Shown: positions 47,102 through 59,311 of the stretch, piece after piece
Layout: each line of letters begins with the position of its first letter
Numbering within the stretch: position 1 is the stretch's first letter
From: Colias croceus
Taxonomy: Eukaryota; Arthropoda; Insecta; Lepidoptera; Pieridae
Reading direction: 5' to 3'
Assembly: GCF_905220415.1 (NCBI RefSeq)
Contig: NC_059546.1
Location: 3,286,001-3,350,000 of the forward strand
DNA length: 64,000 nt
Program-made: the position numbers and the translations under genes
The notes under the pieces: generated by a model
The model's input: only the letters and a program-made list of their open reading frames with translations
Databases searched by the model: none
What the model was told of the DNA's origin: nothing

Positions 47102-47909
47102 AATTCATGATTAAAACGGCATGAACCTTGGATGATGTTAACAAAAATCCTTAATTGTTTTGAAATTATTTATATCCTTTTTCATAACATGAACTCACCG
47201 GTAACTTATTCCGCGTACATAATAAATTATTTCCTTTTTTGTTACCTTATTTTTTAAGTGTATATGTTTATGTATGAGTTGTTAGATATATTACACCAAT
47301 ATTTCGGTAAGAACGATGTTAAGGCTAAATTTATATTGTCAAATTAATCAATTTTTTTTTGTATATTATTATTAATGGATACAGATGTTACACAGAAATC
47401 TACCGACGAACATAGATTGTGTTTGTAAATTCAGTAATAATCTTAATTATTATGTAATAGGTATTAGTCGAACAGTTTTTGATAACTCAGTATTGTGATA
47501 ATTTTTTATGTGTATCCTTCAAAAATTTTCTTTATTTCGTAATTCATAAATTATGGGAAAGTTAAGGGGCAGCCATATTCTTTTTTCATAAACTATTTAC
47601 AGACTTTATTTTCAACCGAGCCTTTTACTTTGGCTCTATCCATGTTTAATGAGCCAACAATTTTCTAAAAATCACTTCATCTTGAAGTTCTCTCGAGAAA
47701 TAAAATATTGGGCACTAAAACCAATCATTGATAATAGTGTGGATATGTTTTTTTTTTTAGGTTTTTTTTTGATAATGGAAAATAAAAAAGTTCAGGAGGA
47801 ATGACATTTTCTAATGACCGGACGAAAAAATAAATGTGTATTTGATCAGTTTGCACACTGCCTAAATAGTAATATCTAATTTAGGTAAGGCTAAGGTATT
47901 CAAATATAA
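47102..47909. other. No gene seen upstream of the peroxidase-like gene
   Basis: AT-rich sequence with poly-T runs and no structured repeat. It would contain the gene's upstream regulatory DNA. Confidence 0.4.
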
Positions 47910-48106
47910 TCTATACTAATATATATTATAAAGCTGAAGAGTTTGTTGTTTGTTTGAACGCGCTAATCTCAGGAACTACTGGTCCGATTTGAAAAATTAT
48001 TTCGGTGTCAGATAGCCCATTTATAAAGGAAGGCTATAGGCTAATATCATTACGCTTAGACCAACAGGAGCGGAGCCACGCGGGTGAAACCGCGGAGCAC
48101 AGCTGG
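47910..48106 (+). mobile_element. Non-autonomous Helitron-like copy (subtype B), tandem partner
   Basis: A|TCTATACTAATATATATT start, AAAGCTGAAGAGTTTGTTG, GAACGCGCTAATCTCAGG; ends AGCACAGCTGG|T, where CTGG is still a CTRR end. Confidence 0.68.
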
Positions 48107-48113
48107 TCTTTAA

Positions 48114-48291
48114 TCTTTAATATATATAAATCTCGTGTCACAATGTTTGTCTTCAATGGACTCCTAAACCACTTAACCGATTATAATAAAATTCGCACAC
48201 CATGTGCAGTTCGATCCAACTTGAGAGATAGGATAGTTTAAATCTCAAATCGTTTTAGAGAAAGCGGGCGAAGCCGCGGGCGGTAAGCTAG
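48114..48291 (+). mobile_element. Non-autonomous Helitron-like copy (subtype D), tandem partner
   Basis: A|TCTTTAATATATATAAATC start only 7 bp after the preceding copy; ends CCGCGGGCGGTAAGCTAG|T. Confidence 0.7.
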
Positions 48292-49290
48292 TATTATATA
48301 AGTATGTATGTATTACTTTTTCACTACACAAACAATGTTTCACGCTGTCGGAGCGTAATGCCCACTAATCTGGATGTATTTTTAAAATAAAATCCGTATT
48401 TAAGCCCGCATTGTTCTCAGGCTGTGGCGTTTGCAATAAATGCTAGCTTTTAAAACCACATTTGAAATGTTTTGTGATGCACATGCGTGAAATCCTTTGT
48501 ATGAAATACGAAGGTAATTAAGTTTTGCGCTCGAATGAATTTAATTTAGTTTTAATGTTGATTAAATTTTGTTTTAAATTTTACGTCACAGTTCCCGGAC
48601 ACGATTTTACAGGGTACGTCAAAATTGTGAAAAATGTTCTGGAGTGTTTTAAAAGTGCGGATGGAATATTCCAAGTTTGAGGGTTTTAAAGTTTGTTCGG
48701 TTTCTTTCTTTAAGTTTTAATATAATAACTACTACAGTGCTGAGTTTTGTATTGTTCTTATAACCAATTCTCCGTAAGTAGGTAAATACTGCATTCATGA
48801 TCAAGTTCAGGAGAAACAAATAAAGGCATACCATATTCTGAATTCAAATGCGAAGTAGATTATTCCCTTTTTCTTATCGTTCTGAAACCACCAATATAAT
48901 AACTAATCTAAATACTATATGTTAATCTGTGCACTTATGTCTAGAAATTTCTACACGTGTACAGCGTGTTGAATTAATTGATTCGATCTGTGCCATAATA
49001 GCTTTGATCGTGTTCGAAGGTGAATCTTGTATGTTCACCTCTAATTGAAAGATGAGACTAGATTATCTGTTGTGTTTGTGATGAATATTAACAGGATATA
49101 AGATATTATAAGGAATGGAAATTAACTGCTCAGAAATCTTTGTTGTGAAAAAATATGTTTTTGGTATAGGTAAAGGAAGTTTAGAGATACATAACGTGTT
49201 TAATAATATACAAACAATTGACAAAAACTAATTAGTATAATAATTAACATTACGCATAAAAAATGAGCTTTTGCCGAGCACACATGTCAG
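48292..49290. other. Gene-free AT-rich stretch
   Basis: No gene, RNA or repeat recognised. Confidence 0.45.
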
Positions 49291-49400
49291 AAGTGAAACT
49301 TCTTGGGCAAATATAGGCACCAAAATTGGCTCCTTTCTCCATGACGTGACGATATTGACATGACGCGTTAACTCTCATCGCGTCTAAAGAAGTTTCATTT
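49291..49400 (-). mobile_element. MITE with AAGTGAAACTTCTT ends
   Basis: 110 bp. Ends AAGTGAAACTTCTT and AAGAAGTTTCATTT. The body is the reversed equivalent of 1723-1845, so both belong to one small family. Confidence 0.68.
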
Positions 49401-49647
49401 GAAAATATTCTTGATTATAACGTGAAATCAAATATAATAATAAAATCTTAACTAGTATGAAAATATAAAACCTGTTTGGGTAATATTATACTCACTAAAT
49501 GTGTTGTGAACTGCTTTTGTGTGTTGTATGAAACCATTTGGATGATTAATGTTTAGATATTATTCCATTTCAAGTAAAATTTGTTAAATTTTATATAATT
49601 TATGAATGTTTCGTGTCGAACATGAAAATAAACCTCCATCACAATAT

Positions 49648-49800
49648 AATTTATTTATTTATTTATTTATTATACTTTATTGCATTAAAAAAAATACATA
49701 AACACATATAACAAAGACAAGACTACAGAAACAGCAAAGGGCGGCCTTATCGCTAGGTAGCTATCTCTACCAGGCAACCTACAGGCTATAATATCCAGAG
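49648..49800 (-). repeat. Retroelement 3' end with TTTA tail
   Basis: (TTTA)n then TTATACTTTATTGCATT and GGCGGCCTTATCGCTAGG, CCAGGCAACCTACAGG. Same family end as 31811-31990. Confidence 0.6.
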
Positions 49801-49819
49801 TAATAGAATTATATAATAC

Positions 49820-50030
49820 TAACTTACCGCCCGCGGCTACACCCGCTTTGTCAAAAACCTAATAAAATACCTATGCACTAAAACCTTCCTCTTGAATCAC
49901 TCTATCTATTTAAAAAAACACATCAAAATCCATTGCGTACTTTTAAAGATTAAAGCATGCAAAGGAACATAGTGACAGAAAAAGCGACTTTGTTTTACCT
50001 ATACCATGTAGTGGTGATTGATAAACTGTC
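49820..50030 (-). mobile_element. Helitron-like repeat (subtype E), uninterrupted copy
   Basis: ACTTACCGCCCGCGGCTACA, AACCTTCCTCTTGAATCACT, CATTGCGTACTTTTAAAG, AAAGCGACTTTGTTTTACC. It serves as the empty-site reference for the piggyBac insertion at 8697, having TTTTAAAG where that copy has the TTAA duplication. Confidence 0.6.
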
Positions 50031-50341
50031 TAATAATAATACACAAGGTGAATTAGATTTTGTACAATACATACGTAGTAAAAAAAATATTTATTTCGTA
50101 TAATCTTGTAAAAATGAAACAAAACAAGAACTCTTGAAAGGCTCAGACCTATCCATTATGGCTATTTATATGTGAAGGAATTTGTGAACATCTCACAAAC
50201 AAATTGTACGTAAAACCTTTTACAAAATCTTCACCTTCACTAGTTCGACGCTGTAAAAGAAACTTGAACTACACTTGAAATGTGTACGGGAATTTAGAAG
50301 CAAGTACTTGGGGATACGGGTGTAAATCGCGTGCGTTAGAT

Positions 50342-50788
50342 TTAAATGCCTCCTTGACCGTACCAAAGTAGTGGAGTAACCGATGCATTGGAGTATGTCG
50401 CGTCCACTCGTTGCCTCACAGGTGAATGCAGGTCTGCAGCCGACAGACGGAAATAAGGGGTTCGTATCAATGATTCTGCAAATGCTTTTAACTTTTTTCT
50501 CCCGTTCAGCTTGCTGCAATTATTGGAAAAGTGCTCGCTGTGGCAAGGTCTTTTGAAGTTTTCTTTACTTTGTTTTTTGTCATGATTACTTTTACATTGA
50601 TGTTGTAAGGTGATTTTGCTTTTATGTAGATAATTATTTCCTGGTTTAAATGCTACGAATGTACGTGACAGTATAAAATAGGAACCAATATAATCATATA
50701 ATGATTGTGGAATCATGAAGTTGAAATAAGTACATAATTGTATGTTTTCCCAATTTAGATCACTGTTATTATTCGTTTTATTATACAT
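50342..50788 (-). other. Unrecognised 148-codon open frame
   Basis: Met at 50788, stop at 50344-50342. The conceptual protein is rich in Asn, Ser, Lys and His (N-N-N-S-D-L near the start, K-S-N-H-D-K-K-Q in the middle) with no signal peptide, domain or family motif, and a second frame overlaps it on the same strand. It is the longest non-transposon single frame here, but its length is within what chance allows in 64 kb. Confidence 0.15.
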
Positions 50789-50932
50789 CTGAGTTATTCT
50801 GGACCATCTGGAGCTAAGTTAGATTTAAGTTTAAATCTACTGACCTTTGATATCTACTATTTCTTGTAACAAAAGAGATGAATTGCCTGGTCATCTATGA
50901 CGATATTTTCAGCATCATACAATGTAAGATAA

Positions 50933-51045
50933 ATGGACATAATGAGAGCACTTGGAGTGTTTGTTTTTATCGTTGTGACGGCGCTGGGCGTCCAGGGAAC
51001 ACTTACGGACATGATCCCAGTATTTATAGGTGGGAATAATGTCCC
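50933..51045 (+). CDS. Possible first exon of a small secreted protein
   Basis: Met codons at 50933 and 50942 preceded by an in-frame TAA. Encodes MDIMR then a hydrophobic run ALGVFVFIVVTALGV, QG as a likely cleavage site, and TLTDMIPVFIGGNNV before a consensus donor CC|GTAAGC (51046). The n-region, h-region and donor together look real. The next exon is not established: one phase-compatible candidate is 55509-55641. Alternatively the gene runs past the window edge, or this is a chance hydrophobic frame. No family recognised. Confidence 0.35.
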
Positions 51046-51108
51046 GTAAGCATATTTAACTTGGGATATTTTACGAAATTATGGTTGTGTAAAAAGTATT
51101 TTATAACA

Positions 51109-51170
51109 CGAGGCTTAAAAGTTACAAATAGGTTATGCCACATAACCTATTTGTTACTTTTACAACCTCG
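51109..51170. repeat. Long hairpin
   Basis: CGAGGCTTAAAAGTTACAAA running into TAGGTTATG, then three bases, then CATAACCTATTTGTTACTTT and TACAACCTCG. Arms of about 30 bp with only a few mismatches or one-base gaps. Confidence 0.75.
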
Positions 51171-52712
51171 TTAATTACTTGCTATTTTAAATGTGATTTT
51201 CTCTCAACAAAAAGAAGTCATTAAAGTCAAGATCTTTACTTCTGTACCATTGTTTGGTACTCAGAATATAGATGACTCTTTTTCATCCTAAAGCTACAAG
51301 CATCTTTTGATAAAGCATAGTACTTATCTAAAAACATGTGAAGCCGCGGGTTGAATCCAGTAATGTACCATACATTCAACACAATAAATCATCTTTATCA
51401 TATACATAATAAAAGATATGTACCAATTATTTTACATCCCACAAGGAGAGCTGCATAATTTTATTAAGGTTAATTAAAGTATTTAAAACTGCGCTACAGA
51501 GAAGGGTTGTTTAATTAAAGGGGTGAAACGTGTCGGAATTTTATGTAAATTTTGGTGAAAAAAATTAATTTGACTTTCTGCTTTATTTTTAATTACATGC
51601 TAATTAAAAGTTGATGGAATATTGATATTACATTTCTTTTTTATATGAATTGCTGATTGTTTTAAAGTGATTATATTTAAATAAGAATTAGGTAAACATA
51701 GACTGCTTAATAATGGATAGGAAATAAAAATTTAACAGGAGCTAACATAGTATTTTTTTAAAGAGTTACAGGTGTACATGGGAGTTAGCGGTGGCCTTAA
51801 TCCAACATGGCTACTTTGTCCATAATATTGTCCTATATTCATATTATTGGCCGTGCTGAATTTCAGTTGTGGAGTTCTTATAAATCCTATAAAATACAAA
51901 TAACAAAACAATCTTAAAGTTTTTAGTTGTGTCGAGTTGTGTAGGTAAACTTGATAATAACCATAAACCTCCTAATGTATTTCTAACATGTACCATCCAA
52001 TCTCGATTAATTTCACATACGTTTCAAGGGACATAGTTTGAAACTGCAGTTTGACAGAATTTAGACACCACATATCAACAGTTATCATTTTAACGATTTA
52101 TCCGTGCAGGCTTTTTTACATTTTTCCCGCTTACGATAATGTGTAAAATTGATTACAGCGAATGGGACGTATGACATGACATTAGTGTTGTAGCGTATCG
52201 TGAATATGCAGGGAACTGTAACTAGCATTACGTCTCTCTAGTATGTAAATGATGTTTAAGCGATGTTTCGAGTTATCCTCAAATTACGAGTAATGTTGAT
52301 GTGCGTTGTCACATTTATATACTTGGGTAATGGCTTGCTCAGACGTTTATTGTTAGATACGTCTCTAGTAGATACGTCTCTAGTTAGATACGTCTAATAA
52401 TAGTTGCTAAATAGTTTTGAAGATAAAAGCGGGTATGATAATGGTGTTCATAGAATTATGTTTATTCCACTATGTTGTATTTCAAAGGTATAATTTAATT
52501 TTTTTTATGATAAGTAAAAACAATGTGCACAACATTGATTGAATCGAAATATTATGTTTGTTTTTTTTTTTAATTGATATCTATCTAAAAGTAAAAAAGA
52601 ATTGCAATCTTCATTTTTGTGTCACCTCTAGCCATAAATACTGCAGGAATTTATTCACAACATCTATTTCCAGATTCAATTAATATATTTTTTTAGGTAA
52701 TTTTATATTCTA
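51171..52712. other. Gene-free stretch with a short tandem repeat
   Basis: Only structure seen: AGATACGTCTCTAGT repeated about three times at 52353-52398. Confidence 0.45.
52353..52398. repeat. Three-copy 15-bp tandem repeat
   Basis: GTTAGATACGTCTCTAGTAG, then ATACGTCTCTAGTTAG and ATACGTCTA. Confidence 0.75.
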
Positions 52713-52959
52713 CTAGGTTTCCGCCCGCGGCTTCGCCCGCGCAGTCAAAGAAAAACCCGCATAGTTCTCGTTCCCGTGGTTTTCCGGGATTGCGTCATTT
52801 TCCCGGTATAAAAAGTAGCCTATGTCCTTTCTCGGGTATCAAAATATCTCCATACCAAATTTCATGACAATTGGTTAAGTAGTAGGTATATGCGTGAATC
52901 GTGATTGAGTAACAGACAGACAGACAGAGTTACTTTCGCATTTATAATATTAGTATGGA
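52713..52959 (-). mobile_element. Non-autonomous Helitron-like copy (subtype A)
   Basis: CTAG preceded by A, CCGCCCGCGGCTTCGCCCGC, ATTGCGTCATTTTCCCGG, a CAGA/CAGACAGA run and TTTATAATATTAGTATGGA before T. Complete copy, reversed relative to that in intron 4. Confidence 0.7.
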
Positions 52960-53387
52960 TTAAAATATGTATCATCAAGAGTAACACACAATTAAGACCA
53001 GTAATGTTTAAACAAATTGTGATCAAAATGGAACTGTAGGAACGTTAGGCACAAGGAATACAATGCTCTCTAAAATCTGCTCCCGAATACAATGCTCATA
53101 TTGTTTGTATTAAATACCTATTTATCGATTCACAAAATAAAGTACGAAGTTGTATCCAGGGAGGAAAACAGTCTGAAAGTGTTTTAATTTGCATTCATAT
53201 ATTTTAATGAATCTAAGCCCTTGATTTGAAAATAGAAATTAGAAGATTAACGTAAGTTTGGGATTTTCATTCCTAGATATGAAATATGCCTAGATATGAA
53301 AATAATACGGGAAAAAAGTTTAATGATCCTTATATAGCATCGAAAATATAAAATTTATCATTTTCTTTTTACAATTTTATAATATTA

Positions 53388-53566
53388 CTAGCGGTTCGCC
53401 CCGGCTTCGCCCGTGGTACATGTTTACGTTTTCTCTACATAAGATCCATCCTCGCACTTCAAGAAATATAATAAAAAAAGAATTATCGAAATCGGTTCAG
53501 CCGTTCTCGAGTTGTTCCGCTTACCAACACACTTTGCGATTCATTTTTATATAATATATAAGAAGA
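53388..53566 (-). mobile_element. Non-autonomous Helitron-like copy (subtype C)
   Basis: CTAG after A, CGGTTCGCCCCGGCTTCGCC, GAATTATCGAAATCGGTTCA, ending ...TATATAAGAAGA before T. Complete. Confidence 0.68.
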
Positions 53567-54435
53567 TTACAGATTTATGATAAGCTATACTGCTATAACA
53601 TATCTGCCTTGATAAGGTACACTTAACCTCTTTCGCGGAGGGCTTTTAAACCACTTTCTATAAATGGGTTAGGTCTCTTTCAGCTCAGCTATAACCTAGA
53701 TAAAATTATTATAATACCTAAATCTTATCCATCTTGATTCATGATAAATCTAGGTTTACTTATTTTTTTATTACAAATTAACAATAGTTTATTTTTCAAT
53801 TAATGAGCTTGGTTCATTTTAAACCATTTGTTAGATTTTTCCAAAAACAAAAGGAGGATATTCTATCACTCTTCATGTTCGTCTGTATGTGTTTTACTAA
53901 TGATAGGTATAGATTTGTTTATTATTATTATATTATGTTTTACCACTTTTATCTCATGGAGATATCTTAGATATTAACTTATTATGTTTAAGCCGTTTAA
54001 GTGCCTAAAATGTATGGGATATATCCAAAGCAATGTTTATACGACCCATATTATCTACTAACATAGTAGATGTTTAAATCTTATACTTCATACTACATTC
54101 AGTATTTACATACCTGTAATATATTTAAGTGTTTACTGAGCTACGCTACACGTTCATATGCAATAGATGTTACCAAGTGCCTAAATATCTAGTAAGACAA
54201 AGTACTCTACGAAATGTTTCAAAAACCATGATCCGACTTAGTTTTTGTAATGTGGGTAAAAGGAAAATCGTCCCTTACGCCATTAAATCTTTCGGAGTAC
54301 ACAAGTGTAACAAATATGGTATTTAAGCATAATGTATTGGGCTACAAAGCCACCGCTAAAGACTTTTGTGGTTGTAATGGTTCAATGTATGTCTTGTTTG
54401 TAAACAAAATCTCTATAGGTACCTACCTACTACTA

Positions 54436-54605
54436 CCTATATACATTTCTCGTGTTACAATGTTAGGTCCATAGTCGTCCGAAACGACTGGACTGATTGT
54501 CATGAAATGTGTGCCTATTGGGTAGATCTGAGAATCAGGCAGCATCTATTTTTCATACCCCTAAGTAGTAGAGTAAGGCAAAACAACGTATGCAGGCACG
54601 GCTAG
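54436..54605 (+). mobile_element. Degenerate Helitron-like copy (subtype D)
   Basis: TTCTCGTGTTACAATGTTAG, CCGAAACGACTGGACTGATT, GATCTGAGAATCAGGCAGCA parallel 4594-4759. The hairpin is eroded (CAGGCACGGCTAG|T). Confidence 0.5.
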
Positions 54606-57013
54606 TAATAATATTTATTTTGTAGGTGCTAATCAATCTGCTCTGACTTTTTATTTGTAGAATGATAATGATGTTTATTTTTGTTAATTTCAACCACCGT
54701 TTACTTAATCGCCTCTAGGGTGTTACCCGTCTTATTTTGCATAATATGTTTACCTTACGACTTTGTTAACAAAACTTCATCAATCATCTTTTGGCTACAT
54801 ATTAATATAATATGAGGTACGTATAAATGTTCTCTGTATTTATCTGTTGTGCTGCTATAATCATTCAAAGTGAGGACAGTAAAATAAATATAATCTATGA
54901 CTCTTTGAGACGTAGAGACATATTTTTTATATTCATAAGCTAGGTAGTTATTTAAATAAACACATTGTACTAAAATACGCGACAAATAAAATCACGATGA
55001 AAATATAATTCAATATTACATTCTACAATACGCAATAAAAGCAGTCCGTAGGTATCTGAAAAATTATATCCCAAATCGAAGCTCCATATTTATGTAAATG
55101 CATTTGGTTGAAGGTTCCATCTGTACTCAAACAAGACGTATACATGAATATACGGTACTACATTCATTTTAGATCGTGGTCAGATTATTAAGTTTTATTT
55201 TATTCATACGGATTTGTTATTAATTTTAAATGAAGTATGTGTAAAACTTACCAATTTATATAAAGTGTGATTGGATATTTGCTTTAGTTATTGTGGTCTA
55301 CGGCGTAATTCCAAAGGGAGCGACGTAATATTAAGTCATCAAGTTTTACTCTCTAATTGAATTTCTTTTAATTTTACTTGTATGTTATAGTCAAACCCTG
55401 AACCTCGGGCACTCGTAGGTTGGAATGGTCAAACCTCAGGTCTGGCATAATGCTTTTGTGCCCAAATAAATGTAATATTTCGGTGTTTTAATAAACAATT
55501 TTCGTCAGTCGTTGTCTAGCTGAGGCGTCTTATGCGCGTACGATGACCATGCTGCGTTTGCTTGCGCCCGAGACTACTGCTATCAGAAATTTAATACTTT
55601 CAGTAACAGTCTGGGAATTACAGGATTATACGGACACGTAAATTACACGACAACGTACATATCAAGTTTAGTTTATTCGTCACTATGTCGTAGATTCCCC
55701 GTTTAGCAATATCATAAAATGTTCCAATCCACATCTGAGAGTTATTTTGAGTAATTATTTGACAATGCGATGTTTTTGCGTCTGCTTGTTATCTTTAAAT
55801 GCTGAGAGAGATAATTTATATTTGAAGAGATAGGGATGAAGATGGAGAACAGACAAAGAAATAAAAAGCGCTTGATTATGAAAACAAAGTCTGATTTATT
55901 GTTGTATTATGAATAAAGTGAAAATCCTGTATACCTGTAGTTGAGGTTATATTACACAAATGTCTATGAACTGCTTTTTAAAGACTTATGTGATAGTGAA
56001 GGTACTATATTAAATATAAATAAAAAAATAAAAATAAATTTAAATAATTAAATAAATTTATATAAATTTTATACTTGTGGTTTAAACTACATTTGGAATT
56101 TTTTGATAAAGCAGTAATAGGTACTACTGCTATTGAAATGTTATCTTCAATACTAAATACAATTTCATGTATCAATAATGAACTGTGACGACAATTCCAA
56201 TAGAACAATGCTTTTGGAATGGGACCACATGGCGTCGACCACATTTTTCTCACTGACGAGAACTTAAAATACATCAAAATACATAAAATTTTAACTGGAA
56301 GATTTCATTGAAACTCGCATTTATTTTTATAGTAGGTAGGTACCAAGAATTTCGAAAACAGTCAGTAAGATAGCTAGGACAATTTTTCATAAAGTACCTA
56401 ATGATATATTTTAATTAAAAACTATACAAAAATACGCCGGTCTTGTTAGTCATAATGAATTTATTTTTTATTGAAGTCCAACAGAATTTTCTTGATGATA
56501 TTTCATCCTTTATATAAACATTTCTATTTAAATAAAGCCCTTTAATGGGGCACTATTTCGAAATTAACAAGCGTTTCAGAGCCTCCATTACAAAGGACGG
56601 GTCAATGTTCTTAAGTTTCATTACTTATTAATTTTAAATTTACAATACATTTGCTAATTAAGAAATGGTCTGGGAATAAGAATTTCTAATTATATTTGTA
56701 ATAGTAAAGTAAAAAGATTTTAAAGAACACGAATTTTGCGTATTTTACTAATGAACAACAATTACTTTAGCGTTTAATTAGCTAATAAGATTTTTTAGCA
56801 AATTTTCGGTCTTTCTTTCATTGATATTTGTTAAAATATTAAAGTTTAATTTTAAAGGTACGTAATTATAAATGAAGAATGAATAGAAGAAAATAATACT
56901 CTTTTTTGCCCCGTATTGTTTGTTATTAATTTCTTAATTAAAGAAATATTCAGTAGATAGTTATTAATATTTTTACGCAAATGCAAGTTATTCGTGGCAG
57001 CTTTTATAGTAAA
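54606..57013. other. No gene confirmed; possible small exon at 55509-55641
   Basis: TTTTCGTCAG precedes a 43-codon frame R-C-L-A-E-A-S-Y-A-R... ending TAA at 55641, in the phase left by the possible exon at 50933. Nothing else recognised. Confidence 0.25.
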
Positions 57014-57212
57014 CTAGCTGCTCCGCGCGGTTTAACCCCCGTGGCTCCACTCCTGTTGGTCGTAGCGTGATGATAGTAGCCTGTAACCTACCTCGATAAA
57101 TGAGCTATCTAACACGGAAATAATTTTTCTAATCGGACTAGTAGTTCCCGAGATTAGCGCGTTCAAACAAACAAACAGCAGCAACTCTTCAGCTTTATAA
57201 TATAAGTACAGA
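57014..57212 (-). mobile_element. Non-autonomous Helitron-like copy (subtype B)
   Basis: CTAG after A, CTGCTCCGCGCGGTTTAACC, CCCGAGATTAGCGCGTTC, CTCTTCAGCTTTATAATATA, and GA before T at the 5' end. Complete. Confidence 0.68.
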
Positions 57213-59217
57213 TTAAAGAAACCAGAAGTGCGATTTATTTTAGTATTATCCGTTTTATTCTCACACTTAAGTATGCAAAGAAAGTTATTACGTAGGTACA
57301 AGTTAAATTATATACACTTTCAAAATAAAAACACAAACATCAGCATTACCTCTATATAAACAGTCTCCTGCGAAAGTTATTTGCATTTATATTTCGGTCT
57401 TTGCTCTTGGAAAAGCGTATTAAAGTCTAGATGAAATAGCAAAAGTATTCATATTTTAATGTTGTTCCACATATTCTAAACGAATAAAGAAAATTGTCTT
57501 TTCATAACTCCCGAGGAAAATATCGATTTTGTATGGAAAACTATTTACGACTGTCTGTTTATTTATGTTATCCGTAACCTATAAGAACCTCAAAGGTATT
57601 AATCGTAGAAAAATATTTGAGAAGGAATTTTGTTACCAAAGTACACAATGCTCATAATTCTGTTGTTATTTGCTTGGAGATATAGAAATATTATAGCTCC
57701 TACACATATATATGAAAACAGATTATAAAAATATAGTAGAACCTATTCTTTAGAGAGCTTATTTAAGCTTTTATATGTATCGTCTGCAATTCCTGAATGT
57801 ATAGTTCAACCAACGAACATTCATGATTCATGTCCGAACTATTTACTAAAAAATTCACTTACAAATTCATGAAAAGGTACCTTTTGTTTTTCCTAAATAA
57901 GTCCACAAACACACAAAAAAACAGGAAGTCTTTCAGGATTATACACAAAGACGTTTAAAACGTTAAGTCAGGACACGAAATGCCAGCCATATTGGACATA
58001 TGGTGTGGGATAGTAACCATAGTGGCCCAAGTTGGAACGTGCGTTGATTATATCGCACTTTTTTGCATACATTTGGACCCTACTTCTTTATCACGTACAC
58101 TGAATGTGAGGGCAAAGAACTGATTTGGCGCGTTTTGATTTTGCGCCCTTTTTCTGTTTATTTTTTTTTTTAATTTGGGCGTATTTTGAGACGTGATATT
58201 TGGCGTAAAATTATCTAGTGCATCATATGAAAATAACATTCGATTCAGTTTTTTTTTATTTAGACAGTTCAAAATTGCGGTTCTAAATTACATAAATAAT
58301 TATGGATTATTATGTACTTTTTGCACCTGAATGATTTCTGAAGATTCTTCTAACTTGAAGATTAATGAAAAAATATTTCTTAGAGCTATAGAAAAATTCT
58401 TACTATTATAGTTATTTTTGTAAAAAGGCTTAAAAGTGCGTGTTTGTAAAATTCGGTAATCCTATGAATGTATAATGCTAAGACACAGCACACTTGAATT
58501 CAAAAGTATCTAAAATGGAAATAGCTTGCATGAATGCTCTTTTATAGGTAAATTCCGGCTATTGCTGAATACGACGAATTTAAAATTTTATTTTCAGCAC
58601 TACCTACTTCCTACTTTTATTAAACTTCTCACTTTATGAGATATTAAATATAGGTGTGGATGAGTACTCTCCTTGATTAAAATACTTTAGGTTTCATAAG
58701 GAAATAAAATCAAGGTATTTTCTTTGAAGAAGAGGGTAGGTATGTGCTACAATTATTCTCCATATCATTACAGAATAAGAGCGATAAGGTTTTCTTGTTA
58801 ATAACATGAAATTCATTTTTCTTTTATAATGCCTACTATCTGAATATGTAAGGATTTACTTGCAGAACCAGAAATGTTGCGCAGATAGTATTTAAACTGA
58901 ACTAATAGGTATATATGTTTTTATCTAAATACCACGTGAAATCGATAGATAGCTAGTTTACTACGCATGTATATAGCGCCTATATTTAGATCTCTAAACT
59001 CACAGGTGATGATCAAAATGTTAATATTATATTCAGACCTAATTTAATAGCTGATGCTAGTTTTATAGGTTCATACACATTGTGTCACCTCTTTGCATTA
59101 ATACATCTATGATATGATAGTAATAATTTTGGAATTCAAACTGCTCCGAGAAGAGAGAATGTGATCGAAGGTTAACATTAAAAGATAAAGTTCAGGCTCA
59201 GCGTTCAATGTTACTAG
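57213..59217. other. Gene-free AT-rich stretch
   Basis: No gene, RNA or repeat recognised. Confidence 0.45.
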
Positions 59218-59311
59218 TAGTGACTGGATTTCACAAAAGGGATAGTTTTGTGAAATCCAGTCACTACTGGATCACACTGGATTTCACAAAACTATCCCTT
59301 TTGTGAAATCC
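59218..59311. repeat. Nested palindrome built from four copies of a 13-mer
   Basis: TAGTGACTGGATTTCACAAA and its exact reverse complement (21-bp arms, 59218-59238 and 59246-59266) enclose GGGATAG. A second unit at 59277-59311 is the exact reverse complement of 59226-59260. The 13-mer GGATTTCACAAAA therefore occurs twice in each orientation. Confidence 0.9.

Noticed and set aside
57032..57301. 89-codon minus-strand frame
   Set aside because: Its C-terminal half is a translation of a Helitron-like repeat.
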